DNA of 64,000 nucleotides from Calliopsis andreniformis (Eukaryota > Arthropoda > Insecta > Hymenoptera > Andrenidae): positions 496,001 through 560,000 of the forward strand of contig NW_027480565.1 in the NCBI RefSeq assembly GCF_051401765.1, in the 5' to 3' direction. Shown here piece after piece: positions 22,875 through 35,832 of this stretch (position 1 is the first letter of the stretch; the number at the start of each line of letters is the position of its first letter). The position numbers were made by a program, and so were the translations under genes. Below the pieces are notes generated by a model that searched no databases, was not told the DNA's origin, and saw nothing but the letters and a program-made list of their open reading frames with translations.

Positions 22875-25624
22875 CTAACGTTCTCGTTTCGAACCGAAGA
22901 CTTTCGGTTCCGGAGCGACACGAAGGCTCCATGATTCTCGATTGTCTCGACACAGGTAAGAGACAGAGGACAACAAGTGTATGGTTTTAGAGAGCCACGA
23001 GCACCAGGAATAAGGATCTACCGTTGTCCCTTCGATCCGTCGACATTCGGTTCCGGAGCGACACGAACAGGGACTTAGAATTTTTTCGCTCGGGCTCCGG
23101 AGCGACACGAACGGGGACTTAGAATAATTTCGCTCGGACTCCGGAGCGACACGATCGCTCCGATATGCTACGTTCTCTCGGTCCACGGACATCAGAGAGC
23201 AAAACAGCCTAATAGTCTTAGAGTGCCTCAACGATCAGGAATATGGATCTAACGTTCTCGTTTCGAACCGACGACTTTCGGTTCCGGAGCGACACGAAGG
23301 CTCCATGATTCTCGATTATCTCGACACAGGTAAGAGACAGAGGACAACAAGTGTATGGTTTTAGAGAGCCACGAGGACCAGGAATAAGGATCTACCGTTG
23401 TCCTTTCGTTCCGGCGACATTCGGTTCCGGAGCGACACGAACGGTGACTTAGAATTTTTTCGCTCGGGCTCCGGAGCGACACGAACGGGTACTTAGAATT
23501 TTTTCGCTCGGGCTCCGAAGCGACACGAACGGGGACTTAGAATATTTTCGCTCGGACTCCGGACCGACACGATCGCTCCGATATGCTACGTTATCTCGGT
23601 CCACGGACATCAGAGAGCAAAACAGCCTAATAGTTTTAGAGCGCCTCAAGGATCAGGAATGTGGATCTAACGTTCTTGTTTCGAACCGACGACTTTCGGT
23701 TCCGGAGCGACACGAACGCTCCATGATTCTCGATTATCTCCACACAGGTAAGAGACAGAGAACAACAGGTGTATGGTTTTAGAGAGCCACGAGCACCAGG
23801 AATAAGGATCTACCGTTGTCCCTTCGTTCCGACGACATTCGGTTCCGGAGCGACACGAACGGTGACTTAGAATTTTTTCGCTCGGGCTCCGGAGCGACAC
23901 GAACGGTGACTTAGAATTTTTTCGCTCGGGCTCCGGAGCGACACGAACGGGGACTTAGAATATTTTCGCTCGGACTCCGGAGCGACACGATCGCTCCGAT
24001 ATGCAACGTTCTCTCGGTCCACGGGCATCAGAGAGCAAAACAGCCTAATAGTTTTAGAGTGCCTCAACGATCAGGAATATGGATCTAACGTTCTCGTTTC
24101 GAACCGACGACTTTCGGTTCCGGAGCGACACGAGCGCTCCATGATTCTCGATTATCTCGACACAGGTAAGAGACAGAGGACAGCAAGTGTATGGTTTTAG
24201 AGAGCCACGAGCACCAGGAATACGGATCTACCGTTGTCCCTTCGTTCCGTCGACATTCGGTTCCGGAGCGACACGAACGGGGACTTAGAATTTTTTCGCT
24301 CGGGCTCCGGAGCGACACGAACGTGGACTTAGAATTGTTTCGCTCGGGCTCCGGAGCGACACGAACGGGCACTTAGAATATTTTCGCTCGGACTCCGGAG
24401 CGACACGATCGCTCCGATATGCTACGTTCTCTCGGTCCACGGGCATCAGAGAGCAAAACAGCCTAATAGTTTTAGAGCGCCTCAACGATCAGGAATGTGG
24501 ATCTAACGTTCTTGTTTCGAACCGACGACTTTCGGTTCCGGAGCGACACGAACGCTCCATGATTCTCGATTATCTCGACACAGGTAAGAGACAGAGGACA
24601 GGAAGTGTATGGTTTTAGAGATCCACGAGCACCAGGAATAAGGATCTACCGTTGTCCCTTCGTTCCGTCGACATTCGGTTCCGGAGCGACACGAACGGGG
24701 ACTTAGAATATTTTCGCTCGGACTCCGGAGCGACACGATCGCTACGATATGCTACGTTCTCTCGGTCCACGGGCATCAGAGAGCAAAACAGCCTAATAGT
24801 CTTAGAGTGCCTCAACGATCAGGAATATGGATCTAACGTTCTCGTTTCGAACCGACGACTTTCGGTTCCGGAGCGACACGAAGGCTCCATGATTCTCGAT
24901 TGTCTCGACACAGGTAAGAGACAGAGGACAACAAGTCTATGGTTTTAGAGAGCCACGAGCACCAGGAATAAGGATCTACCGTTGTCCCTTCGATCCGTCG
25001 ACATTTGGTTCCGGAGCGACACGAACAGGGACTTAGAATTTTTTCGCTCGGGCTCCGGAGCGACACGAACGGGGACTTAGAATTTTTTCGCTCGGACTCC
25101 GGAGTGACACGATCGCTCCGATATGCTACGTTCTCTCGGTCCACGGGCATCAGAGAGCAAAACAGCCTAATAGCTTTAGAGTGCCTCAACGATCAGGAAT
25201 ATGGATCTAACGTTCTCGTTTCGAACCGACGACTTTCGGTTCCGGAGCGACACGAAGGCTCCATGATTCTCGATTGTCTCGACACAGGTAAGAGACAGAG
25301 GACAACAAGTCTATGGTTTTAGAGAGCCACGAGCACCAGGAATAAGGATCTACCGTTGTCCCTTCGATCCGTCGACATTTGGTTCCGGAGCGACACGAAC
25401 AGGGACTTAGAATTTTTTCGCTCGGTCTCCGGAGCGACACGAACAGGGACTTAGAATTTTATCGCTCGGGCTCCGGAGCGACTCGAACGGGGACTTAGAA
25501 AATTTTCGCTCGGACTCCGGAGTAACACGATCGCTCCGATATGCTACGTTCTCTCGGTCCACGGGCATCAGAGAGCAAAACAGCCTAATAGTCTTAGAGT
25601 GCCTCAACGATCAGGAATATGGAT
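22875..25624 (+). repeat. 2,750-bp heptamer, copy 1 (F-G-I-A-B-C-D)
   Basis: Monomers start at 22875, 23249, 23667, 24085, 24503, 24833 and 25207 (374, 418, 418, 418, 330, 374, 418). Each has a partner exactly 2,750 bp downstream. The D unit here has three modules instead of four and carries GGTCTCCGG near 25425. Confidence 0.92.
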
Positions 25625-28330
25625 CTAACGTTCTCGTTTCGAACCGAAGACTTTCGGTTCCGGAGCGACACGAAGGCTCCATGATTCTCGATTGTCTCGA
25701 CACAGGTAAGAGACAGAGGACAACAAGTGTATGGTTTTAGAGAGCCACGAGCACCAGGAATAAGGATCTACCGTTGTCCCTTCGATCCGTCGACATTCGG
25801 TTCCGGAGCGACACGAACAGGGACTTAGAATTTTTTCGCTCGGGCTCCGGAGCGACACGAACGGGGACTTAGAATAATTTCGCTCGGACTCCGGAGCGAC
25901 ACGATCGCTCCGATATGCTACGTTCTCTCGGTCCACGGACATCAGAGAGCAAAACAGCCTAATAGTCTTAGAGTGCCTCAACGATCAGGAATATGGATCT
26001 AACGTTCTCGTTTCGAACCGACGACTTTCGGTTCCGGAGCGACACGAAGGCTCCATGATTCTCGATTATCTCGACACAGGTAAGAGACAGAGGACAACAA
26101 GTGTATGGTTTTAGAGAGCCACGAGGACCAGGAATAAGGATCTACCGTTGTCCTTTCGTTCCGGCGACATTCGGTTCCGGAGCGACACGAACGGTGACTT
26201 AGAATTTTTTCGCTCGGGCTCCGGAGCGACACGAACGGGTACTTAGAATTTTTTCGCTCGGGCTCCGAAGCGACACGAACGGGGACTTAGAATATTTTCG
26301 CTCGGACTCCGGACCGACACGATCGCTCCGATATGCTACGTTATCTCGGTCCACGGACATCAGAGAGCAAAACAGCCTAATAGTTTTAGAGCGCCTCAAG
26401 GATCAGGAATGTGGATCTAACGTTCTTGTTTCGAACCGACGACTTTCGGTTCCGGAGCGACACGAACGCTCCATGATTCTCGATTATCTCCACACAGGTA
26501 AGAGACAGAGAACAACAGGTGTATGGTTTTAGAGAGCCACGAGCACCAGGAATAAGGATCTACCGTTGTCCCTTCGTTCCGACGACATTCGGTTCCGGAG
26601 CGACACGAACGGTGACTTAGAATTTTTTCGCTCGGGCTCCGGAGCGACACGAACGGTGACTTAGAATTTTTTCGCTCGGGCTCCGGAGCGACACGAACGG
26701 GGACTTAGAATATTTTCGCTCGGACTCCGGAGCGACACGATCGCTCCGATATGCAACGTTCTCTCGGTCCACGGGCATCAGAGAGCAAAACAGCCTAATA
26801 GTTTTAGAGTGCCTCAACGATCAGGAATATGGATCTAACGTTCTCGTTTCGAACCGACGACTTTCGGTTCCGGAGCGACACGAGCGCTCCATGATTCTCG
26901 ATTATCTCGACACAGGTAAGAGACAGAGGACAGCAAGTGTATGGTTTTAGAGAGCCACGAGCACCAGGAATACGGATCTACCGTTGTCCCTTCGTTCCGT
27001 CGACATTCGGTTCCGGAGCGACACGAACGGGGACTTAGAATTTTTTCGCTCGGGCTCCGGAGCGACACGAACGTGGACTTAGAATTGTTTCGCTCGGGCT
27101 CCGGAGCGACACGAACGGGCACTTAGAATATTTTCGCTCGGACTCCGGAGCGACACGATCGCTCCGATATGCTACGTTCTCTCGGTCCACGGGCATCAGA
27201 GAGCAAAACAGCCTAATAGTTTTAGAGCGCCTCAACGATCAGGAATGTGGATCTAACGTTCTTGTTTCGAACCGACGACTTTCGGTTCCGGAGCGACACG
27301 AACGCTCCATGATTCTCGATTATCTCGACACAGGTAAGAGACAGAGGACAGGAAGTGTATGGTTTTAGAGATCCACGAGCACCAGGAATAAGGATCTACC
27401 GTTGTCCCTTCGTTCCGTCGACATTCGGTTCCGGAGCGACACGAACGGGGACTTAGAATATTTTCGCTCGGACTCCGGAGCGACACGATCGCTACGATAT
27501 GCTACGTTCTCTCGGTCCACGGGCATCAGAGAGCAAAACAGCCTAATAGTCTTAGAGTGCCTCAACGATCAGGAATATGGATCTAACGTTCTCGTTTCGA
27601 ACCGACGACTTTCGGTTCCGGAGCGACACGAAGGCTCCATGATTCTCGATTGTCTCGACACAGGTAAGAGACAGAGGACAACAAGTCTATGGTTTTAGAG
27701 AGCCACGAGCACCAGGAATAAGGATCTACCGTTGTCCCTTCGATCCGTCGACATTTGGTTCCGGAGCGACACGAACAGGGACTTAGAATTTTTTCGCTCG
27801 GGCTCCGGAGCGACACGAACGGGGACTTAGAATTTTTTCGCTCGGACTCCGGAGTGACACGATCGCTCCGATATGCTACGTTCTCTCGGTCCACGGGCAT
27901 CAGAGAGCAAAACAGCCTAATAGCTTTAGAGTGCCTCAACGATCAGGAATATGGATCTAACGTTCTCGTTTCGAACCGACGACTTTCGGTTCCGGAGCGA
28001 TACGAAGGCTCCATGATTCTCGATTGTCTCGACACAGGTAAGAGACAGAGGACAACAAGTCTATGGTTTTAGAGAGCCACGAGCACCAGGAATAAGGATC
28101 TACCGTTGTCCCTTCGATCCGTCGACATTCGGTTCCGGAGCGACACGAACAGGGACTTAGAATTTTTTCGCTCGGGCTCCGGAGCGACACGAACGGGGAC
28201 TTAGAATAATTTCGCTCGGACTCCGGAGCGACACGATCGCTCCGATATGCTACGTTCTCTCGGTCCACGGACATCAGAGAGCAAAACAGCCTAATAGTCT
28301 TAGAGTGCCTCAACGATCAGGAATATGGAT
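25625..28330 (+). repeat. 2,750-bp heptamer, copy 2, with a hybrid last monomer
   Basis: F-G-I-A-B-C start at 25625, 25999, 26417, 26835, 27253 and 27583. The seventh unit (27957, 374 bp) starts like C/D (AAGTCTATGG, GCGATACGAAGG) and continues like F (ACATTCGG, AATAATTTCG). It is followed by G, so it looks like the crossover point where D of one copy joined F of the next. Confidence 0.9.
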
Positions 28331-31080
28331 CTAACGTTCTCGTTTCGAACCGACGACTTTCGGTTCCGGAGCGACACGAAGGCTCCATGATTCTCGATTA
28401 TCTCGACACAGGTAAGAGACAGAGGACAACAAGTGTATGGTTTTAGAGAGCCACGAGGACCAGGAATAAGGATCTACCGTTGTCCTTTCGTTCCGGCGAC
28501 ATTCGGTTCCGGAGCGACACGAACGGTGACTTAGAATTTTTTCGCTCGGGCTCCGGAGCGACACGAACGGGTACTTAGAATTTTTTCGCTCGGGCTCCGA
28601 AGCGACACGAACGGGGACTTAGAATATTTTCGCTCGGACTCCGGACCGACACGATCGCTCCGATATGCTACGTTATCTCGGTCCACGGACATCAGAGAGC
28701 AAAACAGCCTAATAGTTTTAGAGCGCCTCAAGGATCAGGAATGTGGATCTAACGTTCTTGTTTCGAACCGACGACTTTCGGTTCCGGAGCGACACGAACG
28801 CTCCATGATTCTCGATTATCTCCACACAGGCAAGAGACAGAGGACAACAAGTGTATGGTTTTAGAGAGCCACGAGCACCAGGAATAAGGATCTACCGTTG
28901 TACCTTCGTTCCGTCGACATTCGGTACCTGAGCGACACGGACGGGGACTTAGAATTTTTTCGCTCGGGCTCCGGAGCGACACGAACGGGGACTTAGAATA
29001 TTTTCGCTTGGACTCCGGAGCTACACGATCGCTCCGATATGCTACGTTCTCTCGGTCCACGGGCATCAGAGAGCAAAACAGCCTAATAGTCTTAGAGTGC
29101 CTCAACGATCAGGAATATGGATCTAACGTTCTCGTTTCGAACCGAAGACTTTCGGTTCCGGAGCGACACGAAGGCTCCATGATTCTCGATTGTCTCGACA
29201 CAGGTAAGAGACAGAGGACAACAAGTGTATGGTTTTAGAGAGCCACGAGCACCAGGAATAAGGATCTACCGTTGTCCCTTCGATCCGTCGACATTCGGTT
29301 CCGGAGCGACACGAACAGGGACTTAGAATTTTTTCGCTCGGGCTCCGGAGCGACACGAACGGGGACTTAGAATAATTTCGCTCGGACTCCGGAGCGACAC
29401 GATCGCTCCGATATGCTACGTTCTCTCGGTCCACGGACATCAGAGAGCAAAACAGCCTAATAGTCTTAGAGTGCCTCAACGATCAGGAATATGGATCTAA
29501 CGTTCTCGTTTCGAACCGACGACTTTCGGTTCCGGAGCGACACGAAGGCTCCATGATTCTCGATTATCTCGACACAGGTAAGAGACAGAGGACAACAAGT
29601 GTATGGTTTTAGAGAGCCACGAGGACCAGGAATAAGGATCTACCGTTGTCCTTTCGTTCCGGCGACATTCGGTTCCGGAGCGACTCGAACGGTGACTTAG
29701 AATTTTTTCGCTCGGGCTCCGGAGCGACACGAACGGGTACTTAGAATTTTTTCGCTCGGGCTCCGAAGCGACACGAACGGGGACTTAGAATATTTTCGCT
29801 CGGACTCCGGACCGACACGATCGCTCCGATATGCTACGTTATCTCGGTCCACGGACATCAGAGAGCAAAACAGCCTAATAGTTTTAGAGCGCCTCAAGGA
29901 TCAGGAATGTGGATCTAACGTTCTTGTTTCGAACCGACGACTTTCGGTTCCGGAGCGACACGAACGCTCCATGATTCTCGATTATCTCCACACAGGCAAG
30001 AGACAGAGGACAACAAGTGTATGGTTTTAGAGAGCCACGAGCACCAGGAATAAGGATCTACCGTTGTACCTTCGTTCCGTCGACATTCGGTACCTGAGCG
30101 ACACGGACGGGGACTTAGAATTTTTTCGCTCGGGCTCCGGAGCGACACGAACGGGGACTTAGAATATTTTCGCTTGGACTCCGGAGCTACACGATCGCTC
30201 CGATATGCTACGTTCTCTCGGTCCACGGGCATCAGAGAGCAAAACAGCCTAATAGTCTTAGAGTGCCTCAACGATCAGGAATATGGATCTAACGTTCTCG
30301 TTTCGAACCGAAGACTTTCGGTTCCGGAGCGACACGAAGGCTCCATGATTCTCGATTGTCTCGACACAGGTAAGAGACAGAGGACAACAAGTGTATGGTT
30401 TTAGAGAGCCACGAGCACCAGGAATAAGGATCTACCGTTGTCCCTTCGATCCGTCGGCATTCGGTTCCGGAGCGACACGAACAGGGACTTAGAATTTTTT
30501 CGCTCGGGCTCCGGAGCGACACGAACGGGGACTTAGAATAATTTCGCTCGGACTCCGGAGCGACACGATCGCTCCGATATGCTACGTTCTCTCGGTCCAC
30601 GGACATCAGAGAGCAAAACAGCCTAATAGTTTTAGAGCGCCTCAACGGTCAGGAATGTGGATCTAACGTTCTTGTTTCGAACCGACGACTTTCGGTTCCG
30701 GAGCGACACGAACGCTCCATGATTCTCGATTATCTCCACACAGGTAAGAGACAGAGGACAACAAGAGTATGGTTTTAAAGAGCCACGAGCACCAGGAATA
30801 AGGATCCACCGTTGTCCCTTCGTTCCTTCGACATTCGGTTCCGGAGCGACACGAACGGTGTCTTAGAATTTTTTCGCTCGGGCTCCGGAGCGACACGAAC
30901 GTGGACTTAGAATTGTTTCGCTCGGGCTCCGGAGCGACACGAACGGGGACTTAGAATATTTTCGCTCGGACTCCGGAGCGACACGATCGCTCCGATATGC
31001 AACGTTCTCTCGGTCCACGGGCATCAGAGAGCAAAACAGCCTAATAGTTTTAGAGTGCCTCAACGATCAGGAATATGGAT
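28331..31080 (+). repeat. G then E-F-G-E-F-H, displaced copy of 19751-22082
   Basis: G at 28331, then E 28749, F 29123, G 29497, E 29915, F 30289 and H 30663. The last six match 19751-21665 at a constant offset of 8,998 bp, including the private variants CCGTCGGCATTCGG (21454 and 30452) and GGTTTTAAAGAGCC. The end of H departs from its partner: it continues with a terminal module and S2 leading into A, where the partner leads into I. Confidence 0.9.
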
Positions 31081-33786
31081 CTAACGTTCTCGTTTCGAAC
31101 CGACGACTTTCGGTTCCGGAGCGACACGAGCGCTCCATGATTCTCGATTATCTCGACACAGGTAAGAGACAGAGGACAGCAAGTGTATGGTTTTAGAGAG
31201 CCACGAGCACCAGGAATACGGATCTACCGTTGTCCCTTCGTTCCGTCGACATTCGGTTCCGGAGCGACACGAACGGGGACTTAGAATTTTTTCGCTCGGG
31301 CTCCGGAGCGACACGAACGTGGACTTAGAATTGTTTCGCTCGGGCTCCGGAGCGACACGAGCGGGCACTTAGAATATTTTCGCTCGGACTCCGGAGCGAC
31401 ACGATCGCTCCGATATGCTACGTTCTCTCGGTCCACGGGCATCAGAGAGCAAAACAGCCTAATAGTTTTAGAGCGCCTCAACGATCAGGAATGTGGATCT
31501 AACGTTCTTGTTTCGAACCGACGACTTTCGGTTCCGGAGCGACACGAACGCTCCATGATTCTCGATTATCTCGACACAGGTAAGAGACAGAGGACAGGAA
31601 GTGTATGGTTTTAGAGATCCACGAGCACCAGGAATAAGGATCTACCGTTGTCCCTTCGTTCCGTCGACATTCGGTTCCGGAGCGACACGAACGGGGACTT
31701 AGAATATTTTCGCTCGGACTCCGGAGCGACACGATCGCTACGATATGCTACGTTCTCTCGGTCCACGGGCATCAGAGAGCAAAACAGCCTAATAGTCTTA
31801 GAGTGCCTCAACGATCAGGAATATGGATCTAACGTTCTCGTTTCGAACCGACGACTTTCGGTTCCGGAGCGACACGAAGGCTCCATGATTCTCGATTGTC
31901 TCGACACAGGTAAGAGACAGAGGACAACAAGTCTATGGTTTTAGAGAGCCACGAGCACCAGGAATAAGGATCTACCGTTGTCCCTTCGATCCGTCGACAT
32001 TTGGTTCCGGAGCGACACGAACAGGGACTTAGAATTTTTTCGCTCGGGCTCCGGAGCGACACGAACAGGGACTTAGTATTTTATCGCTCGGGCTCCGGAG
32101 CGACTCGAACGGGGACTTAGAATATTTTCGCTCGGACTCCGGAGCGACACGAACGGGGACTTAGAAAATTTTCGCTCGGACTCCGGAGTAACACGATCGC
32201 TCCGATATGCTACGTTCTCTCGGTCCACGGGCATCAGAGAGCAAAACAGCCTAATAGTCTTAGAGTGCCTCAACGATCAGGAATATGGATCGAACGTTCT
32301 CGTTTCGAACCGACGACTTTCGGTTCCGGAGCGACACGAAGGCTCCATGATTCTCGATTATCTCGACACAGGTAAGAGACAGAGGACAACAAGTGTATGG
32401 TTTTAGAGAGCCACGAGGACCAGGAATAAGGATCTACCGTTGTCCTTTCGTTCCGGCGACATTCGGTTCCGGAGCGACACGAACGGTGACTTAGAATTTT
32501 TTCGCTCGGGCTCCGGAGCGACACGAACGGGTACTTAGAATTTTTTCGCTCGGGCTCCGAAGCGACACGAACGGGGACTTAGAATATTTTCGCTCGGACT
32601 CCGGACCGACACGATCGCTCCGATATGCTACGTTATCTCGGTCCACGGACATCAGAGAGCAAAACAGCCTAATAGTTTTAGAGCGCCTCAAGGATCAGGA
32701 ATGTGGATCTAACGTTCTTGTTTCGAACCGACGACTTTCGGTTCCGGAGCGACACGAACGCTCCATGATTCTCGATTATCTCCACACAGGCAAGAGACAG
32801 AGGACAACAAGTGTATGGTTTTAGAGAGCCACGAGCACCAGGAATAAGGATCTACCGTTGTACCTTCGTTCCGTCGACATTCGGTACCTGAGCGACACGG
32901 ACGGGGACTTAGAATCTTTTCGCTCGGGCTCCGGAGCGACAAGAACGGGGACTTAGAATATTTTCGCTCGGTCTCCGGACAGACACGATCGCTCCGATAT
33001 GCTACGTTCTCTCGGTCCACGGCCATTAGAGAGCAAAACAGCCTAATAGTTTTAGAGTGCCTCAACGATCAGGAATATGGATCTAACGTTCTTGTTTCGA
33101 ACCGACGACTTTCGGTTCCGGAGCGACACGAACGCTCCATGATTCTCGATTATTTCGACACAGGTAAGAGACAGAGGACAACAAGTGTATGGTTTTAGAG
33201 AGCCACGAGCACCAGGAATAAGGATCTGCCGTTGTCCCTTCGTTCCAGCGACATTCGGTTCCGGAGCGACACGAACGGGGACTTAGAATATTTTCGCTCG
33301 GACTCCGGAGCGACACGATCGCTACGATATGCAACGTTCTCACGGTCCACGGGCATCAGAGAGCAAAACAGCCTAATAGTTTTAGAGTTCCTCAACGATC
33401 AGGAATATGGATCTAACGTTCTCGTTTCGAAGCGACGACTTTCGGTTCCGGAGCGACACGAACGCTCCATGATTCTCGATTATCTCGACAAAGGTAAGAG
33501 ACAGAGGACAACAAGTGTATCGTTTTAGAGAGCCACGAGCACTAGGAATAAGGATCTACCGTTGTCCCTTCGTTCCGTCGACATTCGGTTCCGGAGCGAC
33601 ACGAACGGGGACTTAGAATTTTTTCACTCGGGCTCCGGAGCGACACGAACGGGGACTTAGAATATTTTCGCTCGGACTCCGGAGTGACACGATCGCTCCG
33701 ATATGCTACGTTCTCTCGGTCCACGGGCATCAGAGAGCAAAACAGCATAATAGTCTTAGAGTGCCTCAACGATCAGGAATATGGAT
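31081..33786 (+). repeat. Block A-B-D-G-E plus two mixed monomers
   Basis: A 31081, B 31499, D 31829 (462 bp, with TTAGTATTTTATCG), G 32291 (starting with GGATCGAACG), E 32709 (a variant with GAATCTTTTCG, GACAAGAACGG and GGACAGACACG), then 33083 (330 bp) and 33413 (374 bp, CGACAAAGG, GTATCGTTTTAG, GCACTAGG). A to E recur at 38671-40672. Confidence 0.88.
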
Positions 33787-35832
33787 CTAACGTTCTCGTT
33801 TCGAACCGACGACTTTCGGTTCCGGAGCGACACGAAGGCTCCATGATTCTCGATTATGTCGACACAGGTAAGAGACAGAGGACAACAAGTGTATGGTTTT
33901 AGAGAGCCACGAGCACCAGGAATAAGGATCTACCGTTGTCCCTTCGTTCCTTCGACATTCGGTTCCGGAGCGACACGAACGGTGACTTAGAATTTTTTCG
34001 CTCGGGCTCCGGAGCGACACGAACGTGGACTTAGAATTTTTTCGCTCGGGCTCCGGAGCGACACGAACGGGGACTTAGAATAATTTCGCTCGGACTCCGG
34101 AGCGACACGATCGCTCCGATATGCTACGTTCTCTCGGTCCACGGACATCAGAGAGCAAAACAGCCTAATAGTTTTAGAGCGCCTCAACGGTCAGGAATGA
34201 GGATCTAACGTTCTTGTTTCGAACCGACGACTTTCGGTTCCGGAGCGACACGAACGCTCCATGATTCTCGATTATCTCCACACAGGTAAGAGACAGAGGA
34301 CAACAAGAGTATGGTTTTAGAGAGCCACGAGCACCAGGAATAAGGATCCACCGTTGTCCCTTCGTTCCTTCGACATTCGGTTCCGGAGCGACACGAACGG
34401 TGTCTTAGAATTTTTTCGCTCGGGCTCCGGAGCGACACGAACGTGGACTTAGAATTGTTTCGCTCGGGCTCCGGAGCGACACGAACGGGCACTTAGAATA
34501 TTTTCGCTCGGACTCCGGAGCGACACGATCGCTCCGATATGCTACGTTCTCTCGCTCCACGGACATCAGAGAGCAAATCAGCCTAATAGTTTTAGAGCGC
34601 CTCAACGATCAGGAATGTGGATCTAACGTTCTTGTTTCGAACCGACGACTTTCGGTTCCGGAGCGACACGAACGCTCCATGATTCTCGATTATCTCGACA
34701 CAGGTAAGAGACAGAGAACAACAAGTGTATGGTTTTAGAGAGCCACGAGCACCAGGAATAAGGATCTACCGTTGTCCCTTCGTTGCGACGACATTCGGTT
34801 CCGGAGCGACACGAACGGGGACTTAGAATTTCTTCGCTCGGGCTCCGGAGCGACACGAACGGGGACTTAGAAAATTTTGGCTCGGGCTCCGGAGCGACAC
34901 GATCGCTCCGATATTCTACGTTCTCTCGGTCCACGGCCATCAGAGAGCAAAACAGCCTAATAGTTTTAGAGTGCCTCAACGATCAGGAATATGGATCTAC
35001 CGTTCTCGTTTCGAACCGACGACTTTCGGTTCCGGAGCGACACGAGCGCTCCATGATTCTCGATTATTTCGACACAGGTAAGAGACAGAGGACAACAAGT
35101 GTATGGTTTTAGAGAGCCACGAGCACTAATAATAAGGATCTACCGTTGTCCCTTCGTTCCGGCGACATTCGGTTCCGGAGCGACACGAACGGCGACTTAG
35201 AATTTTTTCGCTCGGGCTCCGGAGCGACACGAACGTGGACTTAGAATTCTTTCGCTCGGGCTCCGGAGCGACACGAACGGTGCCTTAGAATTTTTTCGCT
35301 CGGGCTCCGGAGCGACACGAACGGGGACTTAGAATATTTTCGCTCGGACTCCGGACCGACACGATCGCTCGGATATGCTACGTTCTCTCGGTCCACGGGC
35401 ATCTGAGAGCAAAACAGCCTAATAGCTTTAGAGTGCCTCAACGATCAGGAATATGGATCTAACGTTCTTGTTTCGAACCGACGACTTTCGGTTCCGGAGC
35501 GACACGAACGCTCCATGATTCTCGATTATCTCGACACAGGTAAGAGGCAGAGGACAACAAGTGTATGGTTTTAGAGAGCCACGAGCACCAGGAATAAGGA
35601 TCTACCGTTGTCCCTTCGTTCCGGCGACATTCGGCTCCGGAGCGACACGAACGGTGACTTAGAATTTTTTCGCTCGGGCTCCGGAGCGACACAAACGGGG
35701 ACATAGAATATTTTCGCTCGGACTACGGAGCGACACGATCGCTCCGATATGCAACGTTCTCTCGGTCCACGGGCATCAGAGAGCAAAACAGCCTAATAGT
35801 TTTAGAGTGCCTCAACGATCAGGAATATGGAT
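33787..35832 (+). repeat. 2,046-bp pentamer, copy 1 (418-418-374-462-374)
   Basis: Monomers start at 33787, 34205, 34623, 34997 and 35459. Private variants include AATGAGGATC (34197), GCAAATCAGCC (34573), TTGCGACGAC, TTTTGGCTCGG, GCACTAATAATAAGG (35123) and GACACAAACGGGGACATAG (35690). Confidence 0.94.
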
